From: Loigolactobacillus binensis
GTDB lineage: Bacteria > Bacillota > Bacilli > Lactobacillales > Lactobacillaceae
Length of the DNA stretch: 64,000 nucleotides
Direction: 5' to 3'
Assembly (NCBI RefSeq): GCF_005405165.1
Contig: NZ_BJDN01000003.1
Location: forward strand, 1 to 64,000
Under the pieces are notes generated by a model that had not been told where the DNA came from, did not search any database, and saw nothing but the letters and a program-made list of their open reading frames with translations. Position 1 is the stretch's first letter, and each line of letters begins with the position of its first letter. Shown piece by piece: positions 8,387 to 16,176 of this stretch. A program made the position numbers and the translations under genes.

Positions 8387-8866
8387 ATGAAAACTTATTC
8401 GATCGGCGAAGTAGCCAAAATGATGAAGCTGTCGGTAGAGGCCATTCGCTATTATGACCATGCTGGGCTGTTGCCATTTGTTAAACGTGATTCAGGTGGT
8501 CGACGGCGTTTTACTGAAGATAATGTGCAGTTGATGCGTATGATTCTTGATCTTAAAAAGGCAGGCGTACCGATCAAGGAGATTGCTTATTTTGTTTCTT
8601 GGCGGCTGGATGGAGATGACTCGTTAGCTACACGATATGATTTTTTGAGTCAGCATGAGCAAGTACTGGAGGATCAGATCGCACAATTGGAATCTTCACT
8701 AGCTTATTTGCGCTTCAAGAAATGGTACTACAAAACCGCCGCTGCCGCCGGTACTGAGGCAATTCATTTGTTACCTAATTCCAAACAAGTCGATCCAAAT
8801 ACTTATAAGAAATACGATCACCTACTGGCTTCAGGTCACACGGCACGGGAACTTGGCGATAAATAG
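8387..8866 (+). CDS. MerR-family transcriptional regulator
   Basis: A 159-residue regulator. The N-terminal winged helix-turn-helix is typical: YSIGEVAKMMKLSVEAIRYY at residues 4-23, then DHAGLLPF and GGRRRF. A dimerisation coiled coil covers about 90-120 (the LEDQIAQLESSLAYLRFKK region), with a short C-terminal tail. It lacks the conserved cysteine set of metal-sensing MerR members and resembles the multidrug/organic-effector branch. A good AAGGAG site precedes the ATG. The gene immediately precedes a YdcZ-type transporter whose promoter has the distorted 19-base spacer that MerR activators correct, so activation of that transporter is the likely job. Confidence 0.9.
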   Translation: MKTYSIGEVAKMMKLSVEAIRYYDHAGLLPFVKRDSGGRRRFTEDNVQLMRMILDLKKAGVPIKEIAYFVSWRLDGDDSLATRYDFLSQHEQVLEDQIAQLESSLAYLRFKKWYYKTAAAAGTEAIHLLPNSKQVDPNTYKKYDHLLASGHTARELGDK

Positions 8867-8879
8867 TTAAACAAAGTGC

Positions 8880-8910
8880 TTGACCTATAGTTAACTACAG
8901 CTTGTAAGAT
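8880..8910 (+). promoter_or_regulatory. MerR-type promoter with 19-bp spacer and dyad operator
   Basis: TTGACC (8880-8885) and TAAGAT (8905-8910) are separated by 19 bases instead of 17. The spacer holds the near-perfect dyad CTATAGTTAACTACAG (8885-8900) centred on GTTAAC. This is the signature of a MerR-family target promoter, located between the merR-like gene and the transporter. Confidence 0.8.
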
Positions 8911-8953
8911 ACACTCATTGACTTATCAATAATAAGTATTAAGGAGTGATCTT

Positions 8954-9886
8954 ATGTTTTTACTTGCGTTAGTTCCAGTACTGATGGGTGGTGGCCTAGC
9001 AATGCAGACGGCCGTTAATTCGAAGTTACGGCAATATGTTGGTTCACCATATTTGGCTTCGGCGGTGTCGTTTACCGTCGGTGCGTTATTCTTGCTTATT
9101 TTGACCGTATTTTCAGGTGTCGCGCCGTTTATTTCGTTAAATATTTTTACGAGTAATCCTTGGTGGATCTGGCTTGGTGGCCTGCTAGGTGTTTTGGGGA
9201 TGACAGTTAATTTATTGTTATTTCCGCGTTTAGGCAGTATTCAAACGGCAGTGTTACCCTTATTTGGTCAGATCATCATGGGAATTCTGATCGATCAGTT
9301 TGGCTTGTTTGGTTCACTACGATCTGGGCTTACCGTGGCGAAGATGATCGGTGTCTTGTTAGTTACGGTGGGAATGGTCGTTGCAACTGGGATGCTTGGT
9401 GGATCAACGAAGTCAACTACAGCTAAAGCGCCTAATCATTTTCTATTACAGTTATTGGGCATCGGTTCTGGTTTTTTGATGGCTAGTCAAACTGCGATCA
9501 ATGGGCATCTGGGCGTTGTACTTGGTTCTTCTGTTCACGCAGCCTTAATTTCCTTTTTTGTCGGTGCAGTCCTATTGCTATTTTTATTATTGGGATTACA
9601 TTTACCGTTGCGTGAATTGGGTAAAGCCGTTCAGGCCGGCGGTTCGTACTGGTGGATCTGGCTCGGTGGCTTCCTTGGTGCGCTGTATGTGTTTGGCAGC
9701 GCATGGCTGGTGCCGCAGATCGGCACCGGCCAAGTCGTGGTCATTGCCTTATTTGGTCAATTATTTTTTAGCGCGTTGATCGATCATTTTGGATTATTCG
9801 AATCGATCGTCAATAAAGTAGCGCTGGCGCGGATCTGCGGTCTAGTGACGATGTTTCTAGGCGTTGCCGGAATTCATTTTCTATAA
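8954..9886 (+). CDS. YdcZ-type (DUF606) DMT transporter, tandem fusion
   Basis: A 310-residue membrane protein with ten hydrophobic helices in two homologous halves (about 1-145 and 155-310). Each half has an AMQTAVNSKL- or ASQTAINGHL-like helix 1 and a WWIWLGGxLGxL motif, so the internal duplication is visible. DUF606 proteins usually occur as single-repeat pairs or as fusions like this one. They belong to the DMT superfamily and are assumed to be small-molecule exporters. A ribosome binding site (AAGGAG) precedes the ATG. Expression is probably activated by the upstream MerR regulator through the 19-base-spacer promoter. Confidence 0.85.
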   Translation: MFLLALVPVLMGGGLAMQTAVNSKLRQYVGSPYLASAVSFTVGALFLLILTVFSGVAPFISLNIFTSNPWWIWLGGLLGVLGMTVNLLLFPRLGSIQTAVLPLFGQIIMGILIDQFGLFGSLRSGLTVAKMIGVLLVTVGMVVATGMLGGSTKSTTAKAPNHFLLQLLGIGSGFLMASQTAINGHLGVVLGSSVHAALISFFVGAVLLLFLLLGLHLPLRELGKAVQAGGSYWWIWLGGFLGALYVFGSAWLVPQIGTGQVVVIALFGQLFFSALIDHFGLFESIVNKVALARICGLVTMFLGVAGIHFL

Positions 9887-9897
9887 TGCTAGTGTTG

Positions 9898-9926
9898 ATC
9901 ATCTTCCTTGGAGGATGATTTTTTTG
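9898..9926 (+). terminator. Terminator after the YdcZ-type transporter
   Basis: ATCATCTTCC (9898-9907) pairs with GGAGGATGAT (9910-9919) with one G-T pair and a tight loop, followed by seven T. Confidence 0.85.
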
Positions 9927-10004
9927 TCCCCAATAATACGGATACACACTGATTTACTTTTATCGGTATCCAATAATAATAAATACTAAATACAATATAA
10001 AATG

Positions 10005-10054
10005 TTTGGTATACCTAAAAAAGTATTCAAATTATCTAATTTACGTTGTATAAT
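10005..10054 (+). promoter_or_regulatory. mntH promoter and possible metalloregulator site
   Basis: TTCAAA (10026-10031) and TATAAT (10049-10054) are 17 bases apart. Immediately upstream lies TTTGGTATACCTAAA (10005-10019), a palindrome centred on GGTATACC. DtxR-family MntR regulators bind dyads at such promoters, but this sequence does not clearly match a consensus I know, so the operator assignment is tentative. Confidence 0.55.
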
Positions 10055-10098
10055 GGTGTTGGTCGAATGAATCGATGGCCAGAAAGGTGTGTAGTAGT

Positions 10099-11673
10099 AT
10101 GGGAAAAAACGAAACAACACCGCGTAAGCATAAATTGATTCAATACGCGAATGGGCCTTCATTAGAGGAGATCAATGGCTCGGTCGAGGTGCCTAAAGGC
10201 AAAGGGTTTCTAAAGACTTTGTTTATGTATTCTGGACCGGGGGCGTTGGTGGCGGTTGGTTATATGGATCCTGGGAATTGGTCGACGTCGATCACCGGCG
10301 GGCAAAATTTTCAGTACTTATTGATGTCTGTTATCTTGATGTCAAGTTTGATCGCGATGTTACTGCAATACATGGCGGCTAAACTTGGCATCGTGAGTCA
10401 GATGGATCTTGCCCAGGCGATTCGTGCGCGTACTAGTAAGGCATTGGGAATCGTGCTGTGGTTACTGACGGAGTTAGCGATCATGGCGACCGATATTGCC
10501 GAGGTCATTGGCGCTGCGATCGCCTTGTACTTACTTTTTCACATTCCGCTAGTGATCGCCGTTTTTGTCACAGTGTTAGATGTTTTGTTATTGCTATTAT
10601 TGACCAAAATTGGTTTCCGCAAAATTGAAGCGATCGTGGTTTGCTTGATTTTAGTTATTTTACTGGTATTCGTTTATCAAGTGGCGTTATCGCATCCTGA
10701 TTGGGGCGGGGTTTTTGCTGGTTTGATGCCCCGAGCAGAAACTTTTTCCAGTGCAACTAAGATCGGTGGCCAAACGCCTTTGACTGGGGCTTTAGGGATC
10801 ATCGGGGCCACGGTGATGCCGCATAATTTGTACTTGCATTCGGCTATTTCACAAACGCGGAAGATCGACCACAATGATGAAGCCGATGTGGCGCGGACGG
10901 TGCGGTTTGCTAGCTGGGATTCCAATATTCAGTTGACGGCGGCTTTCTTCGCCAACGCATTATTGTTGATCATGGGCGTGGCCGTATTCAAAACTGGTGC
11001 GGTCAAAGATCCGTCATTCTTCGGTTTATTCCAAGCTTTGTCAGATACGTCAACGTTAAGTAATGGTTTATTGATCAGCGTGGCGCGGTCAGGTATTTTA
11101 TCAACGTTGTTTGCGGTCGCTTTGTTGGCCTCCGGGCAAAATTCAACGATCACCGGAACGTTAACGGGTCAGGTGATCATGGAAGGCTTCGTTCATATGC
11201 GGATGCCACTATGGTTACGGCGGTTAGTCACGCGCTTGATCTCTGTGATCCCAGTTTTGATCTGCGTTATGATGACCAGCGGTAAAAGTGCGATCGACGA
11301 GCATACGGCGCTAAATACATTGATGAACAACTCGCAAGTCTTTTTGGCCTTTGCCTTGCCGTTTTCAATGTTGCCGTTATTAATGATGACTGACAGTGCT
11401 GTGGAAATGGGTCAACGATTTAAAAATTCACTTTGGGTCAAGATATTAGGCTGGATCTCAGTTATCGGGTTGACTTATTTGAACTTGATCGGCTTGCCTG
11501 GTCAGATCGAAGGGTTCTTTGGCACGAATGCAACCAAAGGTGAGTTACATTTAGCGGATAATATTGCTTATTTGCTGATCGTTGCTGTGTTGGCATTATT
11601 AGTATGGACGGTTTATGATCTGTACCGCGGCAATAAAAAATACGTTGCCAAACTGGCAGCAAATATTGGTTAG
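10099..11673 (+). CDS. mntH: Nramp-family Mn2+/H+ symporter MntH
   Basis: A 524-residue Nramp transporter that imports Mn2+ (and possibly Fe2+ or Cd2+) with protons across the cytoplasmic membrane. The metal-site motifs are intact: DPGN at residues 57-60 in helix 1 and MPHN at 240-243 in helix 6. About eleven transmembrane helices are predicted. The start at 10099 is preferred because GAAAGGTG lies about 10 bases upstream; an in-frame ATG at 10075 has no such site. The universal stress gene follows 15 bases after the stop and is probably cotranscribed. Lactobacilli accumulate millimolar Mn as a superoxide scavenger, which fits a dedicated importer here and a riboswitch-controlled exporter candidate at 35 kb. 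Confidence 0.92.
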   Translation: MGKNETTPRKHKLIQYANGPSLEEINGSVEVPKGKGFLKTLFMYSGPGALVAVGYMDPGNWSTSITGGQNFQYLLMSVILMSSLIAMLLQYMAAKLGIVSQMDLAQAIRARTSKALGIVLWLLTELAIMATDIAEVIGAAIALYLLFHIPLVIAVFVTVLDVLLLLLLTKIGFRKIEAIVVCLILVILLVFVYQVALSHPDWGGVFAGLMPRAETFSSATKIGGQTPLTGALGIIGATVMPHNLYLHSAISQTRKIDHNDEADVARTVRFASWDSNIQLTAAFFANALLLIMGVAVFKTGAVKDPSFFGLFQALSDTSTLSNGLLISVARSGILSTLFAVALLASGQNSTITGTLTGQVIMEGFVHMRMPLWLRRLVTRLISVIPVLICVMMTSGKSAIDEHTALNTLMNNSQVFLAFALPFSMLPLLMMTDSAVEMGQRFKNSLWVKILGWISVIGLTYLNLIGLPGQIEGFFGTNATKGELHLADNIAYLLIVAVLALLVWTVYDLYRGNKKYVAKLAANIG

Positions 11674-11688
11674 GAGGCGTGTTGATCA

Positions 11689-12114
11689 ATGAAATTTTCC
11701 CGAATTTTAGTTGGTGTTGATGATTCTGATGATGCTTTATTAGCGTTTAAATATGCGATTGATCGGGCTAAAACCGATCGGGCCGAATTGATCATTGTTT
11801 CGATCTTAGAAAATGAAGAAATGAATGTCTATGAAGCGCTTAGTAAAGACTACGTTCATGGGCAACGGGCTGATCTAGAAAAGCACATTCTAGACTATCA
11901 ACGGCAAGCTCGGACAGCGGGTGTCGAAATTGTGCGCACCATCGTTTCTGAAGGTGAACCAGGTGAAGTGATCGTTAAGGATATTATTCCGCACGTTAAG
12001 CCTGATTTATTAGTTATTGGCTCTGAATCGAAGAAGGGCTTAGCCCAACATTTTGGTAGCCAAGCCGCCTATATGGCTAAATACGCACCGATCTCAGTGT
12101 TGGTGATCCGGTGA
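11689..12114 (+). CDS. Universal stress protein UspA family
   Basis: A 141-residue single-domain Usp protein with the typical start (ILVGVDDSDDALLAFKYA) and a C-terminal nucleotide-binding loop (VIGSESKKGLAQHFGSQ near residues 107-123) followed by the closing strand PISVLVIR. It is the second gene of an mntH-usp transcription unit, 15 bases after mntH, with a TAGGAGG site overlapping the mntH stop. Usp genes next to Nramp genes are common in lactobacilli; the partner function is unknown. Confidence 0.9.
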   Translation: MKFSRILVGVDDSDDALLAFKYAIDRAKTDRAELIIVSILENEEMNVYEALSKDYVHGQRADLEKHILDYQRQARTAGVEIVRTIVSEGEPGEVIVKDIIPHVKPDLLVIGSESKKGLAQHFGSQAAYMAKYAPISVLVIR

Positions 12115-12128
12115 ATTAATTTGTGACG

Positions 12129-12172
12129 GCCTTAAGTGAAACGCGATTGCGGCGTAGCTTAAGGCTTTTTTA
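12129..12172 (+). terminator. Terminator of the mntH-usp operon
   Basis: GCCTTAAG (12129-12136) pairs with CTTAAGGC (12158-12165) around a 21-base loop, followed by a T-rich tail. Confidence 0.8.
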
Positions 12173-12258
12173 TTTTGGCTAAGTTAATTCAGTGCATTTT
12201 CCAGCTAATTCAGTAATAATACAGTTAAAATCTTGGCGCAGTGAAAGGAGCACCGGTG

Positions 12259-13092
12259 ATGAATGCTGAACAAACTGACCGGCTAAACGACATCTACAAC
12301 TTGATCCTCAATCCAGCAACCCGTGATTGGGAACGGCAACAATTAGTTGTTCTGAAAAGCGCGGTTGAAAACGGTGCTAACTTTAAGGCGGAATTAGCGC
12401 GTTTAGAGGCTAGTTTGCGGCCGTTAGCGGTGCGCAACAATCTGACCCCTGATCTGACTGATTTTTATCAACGGATCACAGGAAACACAGTGGCGACGTT
12501 TGACTTAACGCGGCACTATGCTGTTGATGGGCCAAATGAAGAACGCGCCATTTTTGCTGGCGGTTGTTTTTGGTGTATGGTCGAGCCGTTTGATACGCGA
12601 CCAGGGATCATCGCGGTGATCTCTGGTTATACTGGTGGGCACACAAAAAATCCCACTTATGAGCAGGTGGTCGGCCAATACACCGGTCACGTGGAGGCGG
12701 TGGAAATTATTTTTGATCAGCGGATTGTCAAATACGTCGATTTAGTCAGTTTATTTTGGCAGATCACTGATCCCACCGATGACCAAGGCCAAATGGATGA
12801 CCGCGGTAACCATTATCGACCGGTGATTTTCGTGCGTAATGCCCAACAACGCCAGATCGCCACTGCTTCTAAGGCAGCGTTGGCAGCCTCCGGTAAATAT
12901 AAAAAGCCGATCGTTACTGCGATTGAGCCGGCACAAAAGTTTTGGCCAGCGGAAAATTTTCATCAGGAATTTTATAAGAAGAATCGCCAGCGGTATAAGC
13001 GGTTGGAACACACGCGCCAACAGTATTTGGCGCTGCAACATCTGCGTAGTAAGATTCGGGTAAGATTACAAAAGTTTAAGCAGAAATTTTAG
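12259..13092 (+). CDS. msrA: Peptide methionine sulfoxide reductase MsrA with N-terminal extension
   Basis: A 277-residue protein that reduces methionine-S-sulfoxide in proteins. The MsrA domain starts near residue 96; the catalytic GCFWC motif places the nucleophile at Cys103. The family stretches SGYTGG, PTYEQV and GHVEAVE follow, then the D/Q-rich and NFHQEFY regions. Residues 1-90 form an extra helical segment absent from minimal MsrA proteins. The C terminus is a lysine/arginine-rich helix without an obvious resolving cysteine. ATG at 12259 is preferred (AAAGGAG at correct spacing) over the GTG at 12241. There is no MsrB gene alongside. Confidence 0.92.
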   Translation: MNAEQTDRLNDIYNLILNPATRDWERQQLVVLKSAVENGANFKAELARLEASLRPLAVRNNLTPDLTDFYQRITGNTVATFDLTRHYAVDGPNEERAIFAGGCFWCMVEPFDTRPGIIAVISGYTGGHTKNPTYEQVVGQYTGHVEAVEIIFDQRIVKYVDLVSLFWQITDPTDDQGQMDDRGNHYRPVIFVRNAQQRQIATASKAALAASGKYKKPIVTAIEPAQKFWPAENFHQEFYKKNRQRYKRLEHTRQQYLALQHLRSKIRVRLQKFKQKF

Positions 13093-13111
13093 GGCAAAAA
13101 TTGTGGTCAAT

Positions 13112-13141
13112 TTGGTTGCTAAATGTAATTAAAAGTATTAC
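13112..13141 (+). promoter_or_regulatory. Candidate promoter upstream of the leader repeats
   Basis: TTGGTT (13112-13117) and TATTAC (13136-13141) are 18 bases apart. The predicted start (about 13148) is just upstream of the first repeat unit, which would put all three units into the 5' leader of the gene at 13615. Confidence 0.45.
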
Positions 13142-13151
13142 AGTTAAAAAC

Positions 13152-13596
13152 GTAGAGCCATGTTTCTTGCGGCGCGATTCTTGCCACAAGAATGGTCACC
13201 GTCCGTAACATCAGGAAGTTATTAGCGTCTTTTGCTAATAACTTATCACTTTTTGTGGAGTAGAGCCATGTTTCTTGCGGCATGATTTTTGCCACAAGAA
13301 TGGCCACTGTTGCCGGTTTTCGACAACCCTGTTTAGCAAGTATCGGCTAGACCATTTATTCGCCAAATAGAACTTGCTTCCCGTTGTCGATTAGACTAAG
13401 CCGAAAACCGGCAAGTCTAAGTCGCATCGTCCGTAACATCAGGAAGTTATTAGCGTTTTTTGCTGATAACTTATCACTTTTTGTGGAGTAGAGCCATGTT
13501 TCTTGCGGCATGGTCTTGGCCACAAGAATGGCCATCGTCCGTAACATCAGGAAGTTATTAGCGTTTTTTTGCTAATAACTTATCACTTTTTGTGGA
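13152..13596 (+). repeat. Three tandem copies of a ~108-bp two-hairpin leader element
   Basis: Unit 1 is 13152-13259, unit 2 is 13260-13487 (interrupted by an insertion), and unit 3 is 13488-13596. Each starts with GTAGAGCCATG and contains hairpin 1 (TTCTTGCGGC paired with GCCACAAGAA), then the block CGTCCGTAACATC, then hairpin 2 (AAGTTATTAGC paired with GCTAATAACTT, 11 bp), then ATCACTTTTTGTGGA. In unit 2 one base change in hairpin 2 leaves a G-T pair. The last unit runs into the ribosome binding site of the next gene. A diverged copy precedes the GntR gene at 19814. I do not recognise the element as a known riboswitch, T-box or REP family. Confidence 0.85.
13307..13426. mobile_element. 120-bp palindromic insertion inside repeat unit 2
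   Basis: Comparison with units 1 and 3 shows about 120 extra bases between hairpin 1 and the CGTCCG block of unit 2. The insert has 13-bp inverted repeats (TTGCCGGTTTTCG at 13310-13322, complement at 13402-13414). Nested inner pairs follow: GACAAC/GTTGTC, and AGCAAGT at 13335-13341 with ACTTGCT at 13372-13378. It can therefore fold into one long hairpin. There is no open frame. It resembles a MITE or a palindromic mini-element, but no clear target-site duplication beyond CA is seen. Confidence 0.6.
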
Positions 13597-13614
13597 GTAG
13601 AAAGGAAGGATATC

Positions 13615-14256
13615 ATGAGTAATGTATTGATTCTAGGGGCAGCCGGCAAGATCGCTCGGTTGGCTGAACAGCAGTTGTTAGCCGAAACCAAGGCCAAATT
13701 AACTTTATTTTTGCGCCAGTCGCAGCGTTTGGGAACCGTTGATGCTAGTCGGGTGCAGGTGATCGATGGGGACGCCACAAATCAGGCTCAGTTGGTCAGC
13801 GCTATGGACGGTCAAGATATTGTTTACGCCAACTTGGCCGGTGCTAATATTGAAGAGCAGGCAACTAAAGTCGTGGCCGCCATGCAACAAACTGATGTTA
13901 AGCGTCTGCTTTGGATCTCCACATTAGGTATTTATGATGAGGTTCCCGGCGCGTTTGGTAAATGGAATCATCAGATGTTAGATGGTGGTTATTTGCAGAC
14001 ATATGCCGCTGCGGCTAAAGTGATCGAAGCCTCTGATCTGGATTATACGATCATTCGGCCTGCATGGTTATCCAATAAGGATGAAGTTAAGTTTGAAACA
14101 ACGGAAAAGGGCGAGCATTTTAAAGGGACAGAAGTTTCCCGTAAAAGTGTTGCTGACTTAGTCACTAAATTGATTCAAAAGCCAGATCAAGAAATTCGCC
14201 ACTCAATTGGGGTCAATAAACCGAATACTGCCGGTGATAAACCTGAATGGTATTAA
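13615..14256 (+). CDS. NAD(P)-binding SDR-like protein (NmrA/YwnB type)
   Basis: A 213-residue atypical SDR with an N-terminal Rossmann glycine motif (LILGAAGKIARL, residues 5-16), a conserved STLGIYDE region near 103-110, and IIRPAWLSN near 153-161. Members with this architecture bind NAD(P)H and act as redox sensors or flavin/quinone reductase-like enzymes; the substrate is unknown. The ATG has an AAAGGAAGG site. Expression is probably set by the unusual triple-repeat leader that immediately precedes it. The gene is monocistronic with its own terminator. Confidence 0.85.
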   Translation: MSNVLILGAAGKIARLAEQQLLAETKAKLTLFLRQSQRLGTVDASRVQVIDGDATNQAQLVSAMDGQDIVYANLAGANIEEQATKVVAAMQQTDVKRLLWISTLGIYDEVPGAFGKWNHQMLDGGYLQTYAAAAKVIEASDLDYTIIRPAWLSNKDEVKFETTEKGEHFKGTEVSRKSVADLVTKLIQKPDQEIRHSIGVNKPNTAGDKPEWY

Positions 14257-14283
14257 AAATAACAAAAAATGAAAGCTGTTTTA

Positions 14284-14318
14284 GAATTTACTGATTTAGT
14301 CGGTAAATTCTTTTTTTT
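14284..14318 (+). terminator. Terminator after the SDR-like gene
   Basis: GAATTTAC (14284-14291) pairs with GTAAATTC (14303-14310), followed by eight T. Confidence 0.85.
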
Positions 14319-14371
14319 GCGCGGAATTATGCGGATAGGCTGCATTAATATGAGAAAAAGTCAGCCCATAA

Positions 14372-14401
14372 TTGACGGTGTTTACTACTTTGCATTATAA
14401 T
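14372..14401 (+). promoter_or_regulatory. dtpT promoter
   Basis: TTGACG (14372-14377) and TATAAT (14396-14401) are 18 bases apart, leaving an untranslated leader of about 160 bases. No CodY-type box was recognised in the leader. Confidence 0.65.
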
Positions 14402-14570
14402 ACTAATTATGTGACAACTCTAAGAAGAGGATGTGAAGCGCCGGTTAAATTGATCATCGGTTTTAATACAACTAGATACATATTAGTAAATTTAGTTGGG
14501 TGACTATGAGTAGTGTGTATTTACAGTTAAGAAATTAATGAGATAAGTAAATGGTGAAAGGAAGTTAAAA

Positions 14571-16031
14571 TTGAATAACAAAGAGGAAAAAACCTTCTTG
14601 GGCCAACCACGTGGCTTGATGACACTGTTCTTCACTGAATTCTGGGAGCGGTTCAGTTATTATGGGATGCGTGCGTTATTGGTCTTCTACTTGATCGACA
14701 CAGTCAAACGTGGTGGGTTAGGTTTTGATGAGGCAACGGGTGCCTCGATCATGTCGATTTACGGTTCGTTAGTGTATATGTCTAGTGTGATCGGTGGCTT
14801 TATCGCTGACCGTTTACTAGGTAGTCGCCGGACGGTTTTTTGGGGTGGCGTACTGATCATGTTTGGGCATATTGTTTTGGCCATGCCATTTGGCCAGGGT
14901 GCACTGTATGGTTCCATCGCCCTGATCGTATTAGGGACCGGCTTACTGAAGCCTAACGTTTCTGAAATGGTCGGTACTTTGTACACCAAAGACGATGTTC
15001 GCCGTGATTCTGGCTTTACGATCTTCGTCATGGGGATCAACGCCGGTTCACTTTTGGCACCTTATGTTGTCGGTTCAATTGGTCAGCAAGTTAACTATCA
15101 TTTAGGTTTCTCACTCGCTGCGATCGGGATGTTCTTCGGTTTGATCCAATACTGGCGTGGCGGTAAAAACTTAAGTGAAGCCAGCATGCGGCCTGGCGAT
15201 CCAGTTTCAGAAGATGAAAAGGCTGGCTTGATCCGTAAAATTGCTGCGATCGTGATCGTCGCGTTGGTGATCTTCGGTTTGATGGCTGTTGCCGGTAAGT
15301 TTAACGTGACTAACGTTATCTTAGTCTTCAGTATTTTAGGTGTCTTACTACCGATCAGTTACTTTGTCATGATGCTTTCCAGTCGTAAAACGACTAAGGT
15401 TGAACGTTCACGGGTTTGGGCTTACGTGCCATTGTTCATTGCCAGTGTTCTTTTCTGGTCAATTGAAGAACAAGGTTCGGTTGTTTTAGCTTTATTCGCT
15501 AAAAACCAAACTATTTTAAACCTTGGGTTCGTTAATCTGTTACCATCTTGGTTCCAGTCATTGAATCCATTATTCATTATTTTGTATGGACCAATTTTTG
15601 CTTGGTTCTGGGTTAAATTAGGTAAACATCAGCCATCAACACCGGCTAAATTTGCCTATGGTTTACTTTTTGCTGGGGCTTCATTCTTAGTAATGATCAT
15701 CCCAGTTTCATTGTTCGGTCAGCAACGGGTCAGCGCTTTGTGGTTGGTTCTCAGCTGGGCGATCGTCGAAATTGGTGAAATGTTGATCTCACCAGTCGGC
15801 TTGTCCGCAACCACTAAGTTGGCGCCAAAAGCGTTCCAGTCGCAGATGATGAGTATGTGGTTCTTAGGTGATGCTGCTGCCCAAGCAATCAACGCGCAGA
15901 TCGTGCGCTTGTACACACCAGCTAACCAGATCATGTACTTCGCAGTGATCGGGATCATTACCGTTGCTTTCGGGATCATCCTAGGATTCATGGTACCGAA
16001 GATCAAAGGTTTAATGGAAGGAATCAACTAG
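14571..16031 (+). CDS. dtpT: POT-family di/tripeptide:H+ symporter DtpT
   Basis: A 486-residue proton-coupled peptide transporter of the POT/PTR2 family. The hallmark ExxERFxYYG motif is present (TEFWERFSYYG at about residues 24-34), as is the second family signature near GLLKPNVSEMVG. About fourteen transmembrane helices are predicted. Translation starts at TTG with an AAAGGAAG site 8 bases upstream; no ATG fits. The gene feeds peptides to an auxotrophic lactic acid bacterium. It stands alone between two terminators. Confidence 0.92.
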   Translation: MNNKEEKTFLGQPRGLMTLFFTEFWERFSYYGMRALLVFYLIDTVKRGGLGFDEATGASIMSIYGSLVYMSSVIGGFIADRLLGSRRTVFWGGVLIMFGHIVLAMPFGQGALYGSIALIVLGTGLLKPNVSEMVGTLYTKDDVRRDSGFTIFVMGINAGSLLAPYVVGSIGQQVNYHLGFSLAAIGMFFGLIQYWRGGKNLSEASMRPGDPVSEDEKAGLIRKIAAIVIVALVIFGLMAVAGKFNVTNVILVFSILGVLLPISYFVMMLSSRKTTKVERSRVWAYVPLFIASVLFWSIEEQGSVVLALFAKNQTILNLGFVNLLPSWFQSLNPLFIILYGPIFAWFWVKLGKHQPSTPAKFAYGLLFAGASFLVMIIPVSLFGQQRVSALWLVLSWAIVEIGEMLISPVGLSATTKLAPKAFQSQMMSMWFLGDAAAQAINAQIVRLYTPANQIMYFAVIGIITVAFGIILGFMVPKIKGLMEGIN

Positions 16032-16037
16032 CAGGTT

Positions 16038-16076
16038 AAAAAAGTATTGTTGCGAGCAAGCGACAATACTTTTTTT
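16038..16076 (+). terminator. dtpT terminator
   Basis: An AAAAAAGTATTGT / ACAATACTTTTTT stem with a 12-base loop ends in T7, starting 6 bases beyond the stop codon. Confidence 0.9.
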
Positions 16077-16116
16077 ACATGTTTCCGCAAAATCAGTTTA
16101 AAGCATAAATCTAATC

Positions 16117-16149
16117 AAAAATGTGTTAGGCTTAGCCTGACACATTTTT
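16117..16149 (+). terminator. Second strong hairpin just upstream of the phosphoesterase gene
   Basis: AAAAATGTGTTAGGC (16117-16131) pairs with 16135-16149 over 15 bp with one G-T pair and a 3-base loop, and the T-run is part of the stem. Only 27 bases separate it from the next start codon, too little for another promoter. It is either a backup terminator for dtpT or an attenuator for the gene downstream. Confidence 0.7.
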
Positions 16150-16176
16150 AGTGCCTTGAGAAAGTAGGTGGGTGAA

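Noticed and set aside
13119..13547. Two minus-strand frames of 62-63 codons with nearly identical peptides
   Set aside because: They are translations of the tandem leader repeat; they have no ribosome binding sites and the similarity follows from the DNA repeat.
13152..13596. CRISPR-like array
   Set aside because: Units of about 108 bp contain internal hairpins and are contiguous, with no unique spacers of constant length and no cas genes nearby.
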